From Euperipatoides rowelli (taxonomy: Eukaryota > Onychophora > Udeonychophora > Euonychophora > Peripatopsidae), in assembly GCA_003024985.2 (NCBI GenBank), contig PXIH01S0003005.1: a DNA stretch of 10,550 nt; one strand, written 5' to 3'. Positions 1 to 8,395 of this stretch are shown here, piece by piece (the stretch's first letter is position 1; the number at the start of each line of letters is the position of its first letter). The notes under the pieces are model-generated. The model had not been told where the DNA came from, ran no database searches, and saw only the letters and a list, made by a program, of their open reading frames with translations. The position numbers and the translations under genes are program-made.

Positions 1-30
1 GAATCGATTGCACTTTTACGGTCAATTGAA

Positions 31-121
31 TGCAATGAGCCAATGACTGGACTCCCTCAACAAATGTTCCTGTGCAATGTGCCAATGACTGGACTCCCTC
101 AACAAATGTTCCTGTGCAATG
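31..121. repeat. 42-bp tandem duplication, two copies
   Basis: The unit at 31-72 is repeated at 73-114, and a third copy starts with TGCAATG at 115-121. The copies share CCAATGACTGGACTCCCTC and the following AACAAATGTTCCTGTG without visible change. The only difference seen is GAGCC against GTGCC near the start of the unit. Such near-identity suggests a recent local duplication. It may be part of a longer minisatellite, but only two full units are present here. Confidence 0.95.
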
Positions 122-322
122 CTCATGCTTAATGCTAACATTTAACTATAATCAGTACGAAAATATAACAATTCATACGGAACGTATTATTTTTCCAAGT
201 ATGTGAATTTGTGATTTTATATACTGTTAATATACTGTATATATTTTTTTGTTTGTTTAATGGCTAAATTAATTCTAAAAAATAATAAAATAAATAAAAG
301 ACACTTCAAATAGCAAAAATAA

Positions 323-439
323 GCCTTTCCTGGAAAAACTGGACATTATCAAGTCCCAAGGCATTCTCTGGGGACACTGGGACTGCATCTTTGAAAACAG
401 GACTGTCTCAGGTAAAACAAGACGAATGTGATCCCTATG
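323..439. repeat. DNA-transposon-like terminal fragment (unclassified)
   Basis: The stretch reads as alternating GGACA, GGGAC and GGACTGTC motifs (GGGACACTGGGACTGC, AACAGGACTGTCTCAGG) and ends with GATCCCTATG. From memory, its reverse complement resembles a class of animal repeat ends of the general form AGGGNNACCATACGTCC followed by GGGACAGTCC blocks. No target duplication or partner end was found, so the superfamily is left open. It is clearly less AT-rich than its surroundings. Confidence 0.35.
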
Positions 440-1915
440 TTACATAGGCAAACTGGTTGATAGGTAGATAGCCGGCAGATATATAGTTAAAATAATGTAG
501 AGGCATATAGTAAGGTGATTAGGTAAAACATGTAGGAGACTTGTGAGATATGTGGGTGGGTAGGAGTTCATAAGTAGCTAGACAATTTTTTTTAGTCACC
601 ATTTCTCCGATAGGGCTTTAAAATCATGCTAATTAAAAGCTGAATAAACAATATTAAACTTCAAAAAATTCTATCAAACAAAGCAGTAAAGTGTTTTTAT
701 GCAAAAGTTGTTAGTATTGTAAAATATGTGACCTTGACAAAAAATGAATCGTTAAAATTTTGATATTGTTTGGGAAAGTACTGTGCTGTGCTATATGTTT
801 TACTTATATTGTGTTATATAAAACATGTATTAGGCCTATTAGATCCCTAACAATATTAATACTGTAAGGCATTCATGTATTATGTAATTCATTGTTGGGT
901 AGACCTTTGTAGGTCACAAGCTACTTCTAAATTTTCACAAACCTGTGGTCCACATAATGATGTTTTTTTTTTAATATTGACAGTAAAGGTTGTACTGAAT
1001 TATAACAAGGTAAGATTATGAAAATATATGAATTTTTATATAAAATTGGCATTGTACTGATTTTAGTACTTTGCGAAAAATGAATAAATAACTTATTCAA
1101 AGTACTCTCTTTGGCCTAGCCTAATTTTTAATAATATTAAGTTATATTAATTTAGATATGATGCATATGTTTTATCATAGTGTTTTATTTTAGAGACTAC
1201 CCATGAACTTTAGAAATGCAAACCTCCATGAAATTATGTTTTTTCTTATCTTTACGTAAAAATTCAATAACCATATCTGTTAAGCACTGGGCCAAAAGGT
1301 CATAAAACTGGCAGCTCTTAAACTGTTAACAGAGATTGAGCCTAAACAACTGAGTCGCCCTTGGTTCCCACTCTGAAGGGATCTTAAATACAAAAGTTCC
1401 GACAAGGGATGAACCCAAAAAATCTAGCGTCCAAGCGACGGGGATAATTTAATGGTTATAATTATTATGAACCTGCAGTACAATTAAATTTGAAAAAAGA
1501 AAAGAAAAATAAATACCGGTAATAAACTTTTAAAATTTTTTTTTAAAAAAAATATGAAATTTACCGTGTTTCCTTTGCTTTAATTGAGCATTAATTCTGA
1601 TTTGCCATCCCGACATCTGTATAATAAAATCAGTTTTAGGAAATAGGTCATCCAACTTGCTAATAGGACATTATGGTATTTTTTAAATTGCCTTTTAGTA
1701 GTAGATAATTTAATTATAATTTCAATATTTATTAGTGAGATTTAACCTTATTATTGTCAGTTTTTCTTAAATCTCTCCTTATAATTATTTATTATAAACA
1801 TTAAATAATGAAAAATGAAATGTATCAAGTACTGAGTAAATAAGTAGCATGTTTGTCATTTAATTTCGTATTGTCATAAATCATATGGTATATTGTTTCT
1901 TGAGTCTTTTAAATT

Positions 1916-1951
1916 TACTAATATTTTCTCTGTTGAATTTTCTTTCTCCAG
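1916..1951 (+). other. Predicted splice acceptor with branchpoint
   Basis: TACTAAT at 1916-1922 is one base from the ideal branchpoint TACTAAC, with the branch A at 1921. It is followed by a T/C-rich tract ending TTTTCTTTCTCCAG, with AG at 1950-1951. A branch-to-AG distance of 30 nt is normal for animal introns. The open frame immediately downstream supports use of this site. Confidence 0.6.
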
Positions 1952-2208
1952 CTAAGCTGCTAACTTCATCAGACAATGAAAGTGATAAAAAAGAAGCAGT
2001 TCATTTATGTAAGAGGGCGCTGTATGTCCGCACTACCAAATTGGGAATCGCACATTCTATCACAAAAAATGTACAAGATCATCTCAGAAGTTTACAACAG
2101 TCAATGCAAAGTCTACAAATTGAATTCCAACCAGATCTGGGAAATAAATCCCCCTCACCTCGAACTGTTGACCATGGATATAATGGCTTGATATCCTGGG
2201 ACTCATAA
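1952..2208 (+). CDS. Putative 3' terminal exon encoding a TPR-like C-terminus
   Basis: The frame is open from the acceptor to a TAA stop at 2206-2208, about 85 codons. The intron splits a codon after its first base. An upstream ATG at 1885 in the same frame encodes a leucine-rich run across the polypyrimidine tract, so I take that part as intron. After an acidic stretch (SSDNESDKKE) comes AVHLCKRALYVRTTKLGIAH. Its spacing of A, L, KRAL, R and LG-x-xH fits the TPR repeats of the kinesin light chain/nephrocystin-3 type, although only one repeat is visible. A short helical Q/L-rich segment and a tail ending NGLISWDS follow. Base composition is less AT-rich than the flanks. Upstream exons lie outside the window and I cannot name the gene. 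It could be an old pseudogene, but no disabling change is seen. Confidence 0.55.
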
Positions 2209-2382
2209 CCTTTTATATACAGTACTGCATATTATGTTAAAAAAATAACAATCCGAGTGTTATTACTTCAGAGGCAGAGAAAAAGGTTTCCATGACAAAT
2301 GCTTCAGGAGCAATGATTTTAAGGGATCCAATGGTTCTATTTTTTTTATTGTGCATTTGAATACAATGTGAATTTATCTTTA
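2209..2382. other. Putative 3' UTR or short intergenic stretch
   Basis: This lies between the exon stop and the Harbinger target duplication. There is no AATAAA here. The first clear AATAAA downstream is at 2637-2642, inside the transposon, so a transcript may terminate within it. Positions 2239-2361 are open on the plus strand (NNPSVITSEAEKKVSM...), with a possible acceptor TTACTTCAG ending at 2270. There is no start codon at the 5' end, the overlapping minus frame is also open, and I recognise no protein, so I do not call a gene. Confidence 0.3.
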
Positions 2383-2898
2383 GGCCAGCTCTACACTTGC
2401 AATTTATGGCAACAATCCAATCATTGCGATAAATCGCCAAATGTTCAATACCTTGTCTATGAGTTTGTCTACACTTAACGATTCAATTGCCTCGATCGCA
2501 GAAGTCTGTGGTGGAATCGCAGGATCTTAAAAGTAATTAAGTTTGCAATTCGAGCACATTTTCTTGTTATTCAATTTGTTTTCGGAATTGTGTCTACATT
2601 AGCGGTTCGTTCGCAAAATTTAATTATTTCGCTATTAATAAATTCCAAAACATTTTTATTTGCTTTAAATGACGAACAGAAAAGTATTATTTAAAGACAA
2701 TAATAATAATTAAAAAAAAAAAAAGAAATTAGCTAAAGAGAACAAGTTAAACTCAATAACGGTTAATTGAATATGCTATTTTTGTAATATACTGTTTGTT
2801 GTAATTGCATATTTATTAATTGCATATTTAAAACGATCTGTACTTGTTACCAGCTGCATTTCTAAATCATGTGTTTCTTTTCATAAGGTAGTTGCGGA

Positions 2899-3029
2899 CT
2901 AAATGTAATTGTCAAAAGTAGGAATTGACATACGCAAATAGTCCCTGATTTGGGAAGTATTATTTCGAAGTTGGCCTTACAATGAAGTAATTGGCCTAGT
3001 TGTAGATGCTTTGTGTTCATTGGATGTAT
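2899..3029 (-). pseudogene. Harbinger transposase N-terminal remnant
   Basis: On the minus strand, 2965-3029 contains IHPMNTKHLQLGQLLH. After a frame change, 2899-2967 reads RNNTSQIRDYLRMSIPTFDN, then Y, I and a TAG stop. Harbinger (DDE_Tnp_4) transposases carry a W-(I/V)-HP-x-N motif followed about 30 residues later by an LRN...YxRMSxxTFDxLL motif just before the catalytic core, and the order and spacing here fit. No DDE core residues were found further along the minus strand towards 2383, so the catalytic part appears deleted. The fragment is too short and broken to make a protein. Its position inside the element independently supports the Harbinger assignment. Confidence 0.6.
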
Positions 3030-3426
3030 CTATTTCCAATTACACGTTCTGCTCTTTTTCTAAATCGGAATGTTATCAAAAAGTCTTCATTGCTAATCGG
3101 ATCCAAAGTGAATTTAGACGAATATTTGATCTTCGTGGAGTTTGATTCGACAAATTAGTTTTATCAGATTGTTTTTAGTGTCTAGTAACATGACAATGCT
3201 ACTAGGGTGAGGAAAGAGAGTAAGAAGACATGAGATTGAGTGAGAGCTATGTTTTTTTTTCCTCTTTTCCTTATTTCTGACCAATCCAATCTGATTATTT
3301 TTTTATTATTGAGTTTCTCACTCTTTATATAGTCTACAATTTAAAATTTTATCACTTTTATTAAATTTAGAGGAAACATCTTTTGTGCAGAAGCAATTCA
3401 CTTTGCTTAATGTACAGTAGCCTATA

Positions 3427-3458
3427 TGTTAAATAAATAAATAAAGTAAATAAAATGA
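3427..3458. repeat. (AAAT)n microsatellite
   Basis: A short imperfect run of AAATA/AATAAA units lies inside the Harbinger element. It carries several AATAAA hexamers, but these look like simple repeat rather than a dedicated polyadenylation signal. Confidence 0.8.
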
Positions 3459-3660
3459 TCTCCATTTTAAAGATTTTCAATTTCTTTTGCGAAAAATCAA
3501 TCTATTTACAAGTCAAAATTTAGCATCATTCCTGTTTGGCGTTGCAATGGAATAGCATTATGAATCGTTATCAAAACTTTTCTCAATTTCAAGACAATCT
3601 GCTGATGCAGTCCGATTACAATGATTCAAATCGCAAGTGTAGAGCCAGCCTTATAACAGT

Positions 3661-3870
3661 TATTAAATAAATGTACATACAGTATGTACTGTAATATACA
3701 GTATATTATATACAGTACTACAGTATATATTGAATACAGTACTATACATTACATGTATGGTAATACAGTACTATATATTATATAGTAAACTGAATATGAA
3801 TTCAAGTACATACCATTACATTGTACAATATATATATATACTGTATGTACAGTACTGTATATACAGTAGA
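3661..3870. repeat. TACTGTA/TACAGTA heptamer array with nested palindromes
   Basis: Eleven copies of TACTGTA or its reverse complement TACAGTA lie within about 210 bp (starting at 3678, 3687, 3697, 3711, 3719, 3735, 3774, 3839, 3848, 3853 and 3862). They form perfect palindromes, including TACAGTACTGTA at 3848-3859 and TACTGTATATACAGTA at 3853-3868. A (TA)n run lies at about 3827-3840. The array starts 8 bp after the Harbinger target duplication. An open frame across it (3730-4008) is Tyr/Ile-rich translated repeat, not a gene. Confidence 0.85.
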
Positions 3871-4163
3871 TACTGTTTATGTACTATAGCAATTAATTCA
3901 TTCATGCATGGGTTAAGCCGTGCTGTTCTTATGCATTTATTTTCATGTGAATTCATTTATAGAGTGCGACTGAAGATGGGCTTGTTACGACTTGATTTAA
4001 AAAGTTAATAAGTGTGATGAGAATAGACCAAATAGTGTCAAAGGAGTCTTGCTACAGTAGTTGACAACTGAAACATAGATGGGGCCTGTGTGTTGTTTCA
4101 ATGGATACTACAGCTGACTATACCACTGTATTTATTTATTTATTTATTTAATAAAACATTTAA
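3871..4163. other. Unassigned AT-rich stretch ending in a (TTTA)n run
   Basis: No gene or recognisable element is seen. A (TTTA)n tract at about 4129-4152 is followed by the TTAA (4160-4163) that borders the piggyBac end. Confidence 0.6.
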
Positions 4164-4252
4164 CCCTTAAATGGTACGATCTTGTAATCTCGCACCAATG
4201 ATACGATGGGTGAATTTTCACCTGGGCTATTTTTATTTTAAAGGTCAAATAT

Positions 4253-4745
4253 AACAATTTTTATGTTTATTTTTATTGATTTTCAAAGATAATTACTAAA
4301 AAAAAAAATTCCACTGAAAAAAATTTTTTAAATGCATAAAAAAAATTAAGGATAAAATTAAGAATATTCATATCCTGTCTGAGATTACAAAAAAAAAAAA
4401 TATTTAAAATTTTCTTGGGGTCCGATATTTTTATGAGGAAGCTATCTACTGTATAACTGTTTAGGTGGTAATGGATTTATTCTGTAAATAGAATGATGTT
4501 CCATTTGAAGTAAAGCATGTTTAGATTTTTTTTTTAAACAAATTGAACCATAATAGCACAACGGATGAATTTCTCAACAATGACATAACAAAATATCTCC
4601 CCAAGCGTATACTATAGACATTGTTGTTTTAAGGGGGAGGAGTTAAAGACAAATATTTTAAAAATTTAATCGTAAATTTTTTTTTTAGTAAAAATCTTTG
4701 AAAATCAATACCAATAAAAAATAATAAAAATAAATTACAATTTGT
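4253..4745. repeat. Imperfect inverted repeat in the piggyBac 3' flank
   Basis: The left arm (about 4253-4310) and the right arm (about 4673-4745) are reverse complements with gaps. The core ATTGATTTTCAAAGAT at 4275-4290 is perfectly complementary to 4694-4709, and flanking A/T runs also align. The spacer is about 360 bp. Much of the outer similarity is AT-rich and could be inflated by composition, but a perfect 16-mer with consistent flanks is unlikely by chance. It could be the arms of a small inserted MITE or long subterminal repeats. Confidence 0.6.
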
Positions 4746-4855
4746 AAGATTGTAAAAGAAAATAAAAACTACATTTTCTTGAAAATACATATTTATTGAT
4801 TTAAAAAATATCGAATTGACTAAAATTGTAGTTTGTGGTTTGCATTTTTTGCACG

Positions 4856-6510
4856 TTACTTCCTATGGTCTCCACAAACGAAGCTCCTGCATACATTACA
4901 CCTAACTGCGTATTTCTTATCACTTTTGTGACAAAGTTGCATCTTCCCTTCCTTGAACCTTCTTCTTTAGCAGCTCTTTAATGTTCTGCTGGTGGTGGTT
5001 GCAGAAAAGGCTTGTTTGCTTTTAAAAGTATCCATTTTCATGCGAAGATCACTTGGTAGATTTTGGATAGTCAACCGTTGTTGAATGAAGTTGCTTGCAA
5101 GATCATATCCAAGTTAATGAACACACTGAAATCGGTTTGGTTTTGCCTGCTGTCCTCTAGCTGCACATACTGTACATATGACAATATAACAAATGCATTT
5201 ATTCCTCCTGCATTTAACATCATAAAAAATTGCTAACGGCCGTTGCCTTGTGCATCTACTGCATGAAAAGTTATTGCACATTTGGTTGAATGAGTCTACT
5301 CACTCTTTCGTTTTGTAAAACTCAATAGTTTCTGGCTTTTGAGATACTTGATATTACTGGTCAGTAGTGTATGGTTGAAGCCAATAAAACAATGTTTCCT
5401 TTTTTCGAGACTAGAAAATTAATTGATTTGTGTGTGAATCGTACAAAAAAATACTGGTATTCACAGGGGTATTTTTTGTTTCAGTGTAAAAGCAATGGTT
5501 GTTATACCATGATCTAACATCTCTGATAGTAAAGGGAAATACATAATCCAATTATCCACGGTGATAGAGTTGGTTCTGTAAATTGGTTTTGCTAGTTATT
5601 TTACTAAGTATTGTGCAATGGGTTCATCACCTTTATATTTCTTTGCCAACATATGGAATGCCATTTATTAAATATTTTGATTGTGAATCACACATGAATA
5701 CAAGTTTTGCTCTGTATTTTTCAGGTTTGTTAGAAATATACATACTAAATTTGCATTGATCTCTGAAACCCAATAGTTGTTCATCAATAGTAAGTTCTAT
5801 TGAGGGTTTGCAATACTCTAAGCAGTAACAGAAAAATTTGTCCCAAAGTGATCAAACATTGGAAAAAGGGTCCTCAGCTTTTCTAATTTCTCGAGCCCCC
5901 TTATCAAAATGTATAGTTTGTTATGAACCTGAATCTTTTGGGTGACATGATTGAAGTGTAAAAGAAACTACCAATAGGACCCCCAAATATTCTGAATTCA
6001 TTTGGTTGTCTTGTCTGGCTCCACTACATACTGTATATAAAGATGCTTATAAGTCAAGTAAGGTGATATTTCCAATAAAACTCTGGTCTTTATATTTCAT
6101 TCTTTGTGATGCTATCTCAATGTTTGTGTAAATAACAATGTCTTATAGCATATCATTATCAAAAATAAACACAAGTTTCTCTATGTTCATAAACTGCCGA
6201 GCTCTTCCCTTTGGCTCCTAACATTTATATGCCTAGAGGGTATCTTTTGTTGTTCAGGATGTGTCGTTGACCATAACTTGTTCACATTCTCCTGACCTTT
6301 CAGTTTGGAGGTTTTTGGAACTAAAATATCTTTGCACAAACCAACAGCTTGAGTCATCTTTTTGTGGGCATTAGTTTATCTTCCTCCACTTCTCAGGTCT
6401 TCTGACTTCTACTTCATGTATAGTGTCATTTCATCTATCATCAGCATCATCATAGTCAAAACATCTTCACATGTCCTCTTTTTCCGAGTTTTCATCATCA
6501 TCAATATGTA
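4856..6510 (-). pseudogene. piggyBac transposase pseudogene (DDE_Tnp_1_7 type)
   Basis: The remnant is about 1.65 kb, close to a full-length transposase of about 560 residues, but has many frameshifts and stops. In order from the N-terminus: an acidic stretch (DDDENSEKED, about 6470-6505); DIVIYTNIEIASQRMKYKD (ending at 6142); MSPKRF (5931-5948); IDEQLLGFRDQCKFSMYI with the first catalytic Asp at 5783-5785; ITVDNWIMYFPL with the second at 5554-5556; VDSFNQMCNNFSCSR with the third at 5294-5296; LNAGGINAFVI; and a Cys-rich zinc-binding tail (first Cys codon at 4931-4933, then RCNVCRSFVCGDH) just before a TAA at 4856-4858. A further conserved Asp of the VDxxDQ motif is Asn here. The family cuts and pastes at TTAA sites. 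This copy cannot be active. Assignment to the family is secure, though the start is lost at the gypsy junction. Confidence 0.9.
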
Positions 6511-6531
6511 ATCATCATTGATAGCAATAAG

Positions 6532-7713
6532 CCAATTCAAGTCCTTGCAGTATACTATTATATCAAATATTGTTTGTCAAAACAAAATCGCAACGCAGAT
6601 GCCTTGTCACATCTACCTTGAAAGAACACTAGACAGTCAACGGCAGAAGCAGAGGATACAATATTCCTAATTGAACAGATAAAGGAATTTTCCTGGACCT
6701 ATCAGGAAATTTCTAGGGAGACCTGTAAGGATGAATTGCTAAAGAAAATCCTCACAAAAAATGGCTACTTCCCCCCCCCCCCTCAATGCATTTCAAAATA
6801 AAATGGAAGAGATCTCCTTAGAAGAGGAATGACTCCTCTGGGGTACTCTTGTAAGAATTCCACAAAAATTACGACCCGCCATCTTGAAGGAACTACACAA
6901 ACATCATACTGGTATAGTCCAGAGGAAAATGCTTGCATGCTCCCTAGTATGGTGGCCATGCTGGATAAAGACGAAACGGCATACCTGCTCCTACTGTATT
7001 AGTCATCTGCAGGATTCACCCAAAGCACCATTGCATCCCTGAATCCAACCCACTGCCCCATGGGAACATATACATATTGACTTTGCTGGTCCCATCACAG
7101 GTCATACCTTCTGGTCCTAATGACGCATATTCAAATGGCGATGACCACTGACATGCACACAACCTTAGTCCTAGGTTACTTCACAAGGTATGGATACCCC
7201 AAACAGTCACGGATAATAGGACTTGGTTCACTTCCCACACCTTTGCCACCTTCTGTAGGAACAGAGAGACATATCACACTTTCTCCCGCCTCCAGATGGC
7301 TGAACGGTTTGCACAAATATTAAAAAACTTCCTATACAAACTGGAAAACCTCACCAAGTTGATGCTTAAGGTAATTGACCTATTCACACAGATTACTAGT
7401 GGAACTATTTTTAGAGTGTTCGCTGAGAAACCGATTGCAATTGATCAAAGCTCCAGCTAGGAAAAGCGAACAGTCCTACCACCACACTCCGCAGCTTTGA
7501 ACCAGGAGACACAGTACTGTCCATAATATTCCCTAGACAAAATGGCCGCACAATGGAAGCCGGGCATCATTCAGAAAAACTTAGACCTGTAACTTATTTG
7601 GTGGAGTTTGCTGATGAAAAAGCTGGAAAATGACACATCAACCAACTGCGTTCCACAAAAGTGCCAATGATATACAAGGACAGACTGCGCCCGGTCGACC
7701 CAACAGAAGACCC
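6532..7713 (+). pseudogene. Ty3/gypsy pol fragment: RNase H end and integrase
   Basis: The fragment begins with the RNase H C-terminus: VLAVYYYIKYCLSKQNRNAD and then ALSHLP, ending about 6618, fits the NADALSRLP signature. The integrase zinc finger follows in one frame: LHKHHTGI (His at 6896-6898 and after), VWWPCW, then CSYC (6986-6997). The core shows WEHIHIDFAGPI with its Asp at 7079-7081. The second Asp is in VTDNRTWFTS (7212-7214), after small deletions, and MAERFAQ carries the Glu (7302-7304). The C-terminal GPY/F-like region gives RPVTYLVEF and HINQLR (7634-7651). In-frame TGA stops (6830, 7040, 7631) and frameshifts disable it. Gag, protease, most of reverse transcriptase and both LTRs are absent. 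The reading continues as DPTEDPPPP into the C tract at the edge of the foldback element. Confidence 0.9.
6771..6782. repeat. C12 homopolymer
   Basis: Twelve C in a row lie inside the degraded linker between gypsy RNase H and integrase. This is one of three C runs of 11 or more in the window (also 7711-7721 and 8367-8377). Confidence 0.95.
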
Positions 7714-7977
7714 CCCCCCCCTCTTACAGATCAAAAAATTTATATTTTTTCACGCAATCATTTGATTATCATTGTTGGATTAGGATTGATCAATAACTTT
7801 CCATGTTTGATCAACTTTAGTTTCCCCAGAACTTGGGTACAAAGTTTAGGGGGATAGGGTGAGCTGACATTGCATCAGCCCCAACCTCCATACAAAAATA
7901 ATGTGTTTTACATGTTAAATCATTGCATAATTGTTTGATCAACTCATAATCAAACTTCATAAGGGGATCAGTTTAGT

Positions 7978-8066
7978 GGGCTAACAGTGCACTTTTTTAA
8001 AAATGGAAAAGTTTGTACCTATTTTAATTGATTTTGACTATTTTTTTAAAAATCTGCTGTTAGCCC
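7978..8066. repeat. Inner palindrome GGGCTAACAG ... CTGTTAGCCC
   Basis: A perfect 10-bp inverted repeat (7978-7987 and 8057-8066) flanks an A/T-rich core inside the foldback element. A third copy of the motif, CTGTTAGCCC, begins near 8217. The motif marks module boundaries within the element. Confidence 0.8.
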
Positions 8067-8366
8067 CCTCCCCCTTCCCCAGAAACTTTGTATCCCAATT
8101 CTAGGAAAACTAAAGTTGATCAAACATGAGAATTGGTTGATCATACTTGATCTAATGATAAGGAAGAGAATGAACCTATTTTTTAATTGACTTGGCCATT
8201 TTTTAAAAAAAGTGTCCTGTTAGCCCCCTCCCCCTCCTACCTTGTTTTACTTAAGAGGATTGATCAAAATTAATGTAGAAATGAGTTGATCAAACCTGAT
8301 CAAATAATTATACAATGATTTTACATGGAACACACATATTTTTGTATGGGGCTGATGGCCTGGTAT

Positions 8367-8395
8367 CCCCCCCCCCCAAAAAAAAAAAAAAAAAA
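8367..8395. repeat. C11-A18 compound homopolymer
   Basis: Eleven C followed directly by eighteen A lie in the right arm of the foldback element. The equivalent place in the left arm (about 7850-7857) has a short G-rich block, so the long runs probably expanded after the arms formed. The exact length is uncertain in any assembly. Confidence 0.9.

Larger units (their letters stand above)
1..1951 (+). other. Probable last intron (3' part) of a host gene; mostly AT-rich noncoding DNA
   Basis: This follows from the splice acceptor at 1950-1951: if the exon at 1952-2208 is real, everything upstream to the window edge is intron unless another exon was missed. Apart from the tandem duplication and transposon-like fragment listed separately, I see only AT-rich DNA with short homopolymers. 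A less AT-rich patch at about 1310-1445 might be an old SINE or another repeat, because its minus strand contains GGGTTCATCCC, loosely like a tRNA B box. I could not place it. No donor site or upstream exon was identified with confidence. Confidence 0.4.
2383..3650. mobile_element. PIF/Harbinger DNA transposon, internally decayed (1268 bp)
   Basis: Both ends are visible. The left end is GGCCAGCTCTACACTTGC and the reverse complement of the right end is GGCTGGCTCTACACTTGC. They match at 20 of the first 23 bases. The element is bounded by TTA at 2380-2382 and TTA at 3651-3653. A 3-bp TWA duplication and GG-initiated inverted repeats are the hallmark of PIF/Harbinger elements. Variants of the terminal motif recur inside the left end (GTCTACACTTAACGATTC near 2468 and GTCTACATTAGCGGTTC near 2591), as expected for subterminal transposase-binding repeats. 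A broken transposase N-terminal segment lies inside on the minus strand. The copy cannot be autonomous. Confidence 0.8.
4164..6515 (-). mobile_element. Decayed piggyBac-family DNA transposon, 5' end missing
   Basis: The plus-strand left border TTAA (4160-4163) followed by CCCTTAAATGGTACGATC matches the piggyBac rule of a TTAA target and CCCTT-type termini. The transposase inside runs on the minus strand, so this border is the element's 3' end. The opposite end (an expected GGG followed by TTAA) is not found. The transposase N-terminus at about 6500 runs into gypsy sequence instead. The 690 bp between the border and the transposase stop is unusually long for a piggyBac 3' flank and holds a large inverted repeat, so an insertion there is possible. 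Confidence 0.7.

Noticed and set aside
1310-1445. Minus-strand tRNA-derived SINE
   Set aside because: Only a loose B-box-like GGGTTCATCCC was seen, with no convincing A box at the right distance and no tail.
1976-2191. 71-codon plus-strand frame overlapping the putative exon
   Set aside because: It is an overlapping frame of the TPR-like exon. The exon frame fits the acceptor and shows a recognisable TPR pattern, while this one does not.
2237-2440. 67-codon minus-strand frame
   Set aside because: It crosses the Harbinger target duplication and terminal repeat, so it cannot be an old intact gene. The plus strand is also open over part of it.
3730-4008. 92-codon plus-strand open frame
   Set aside because: It translates the TACTGTA array and (TA)n sequence, and the Tyr/Ile richness comes from the repeat. 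No homology or exon signals are seen.
7120-7323. 67-codon plus-strand frame as a separate gene
   Set aside because: It is a frame-shifted slice of the gypsy integrase core, not an independent gene.
7630-7857. 75-codon plus-strand frame
   Set aside because: It joins the out-of-frame gypsy tail to the foldback arm; the open length reflects the C run and the repeat.
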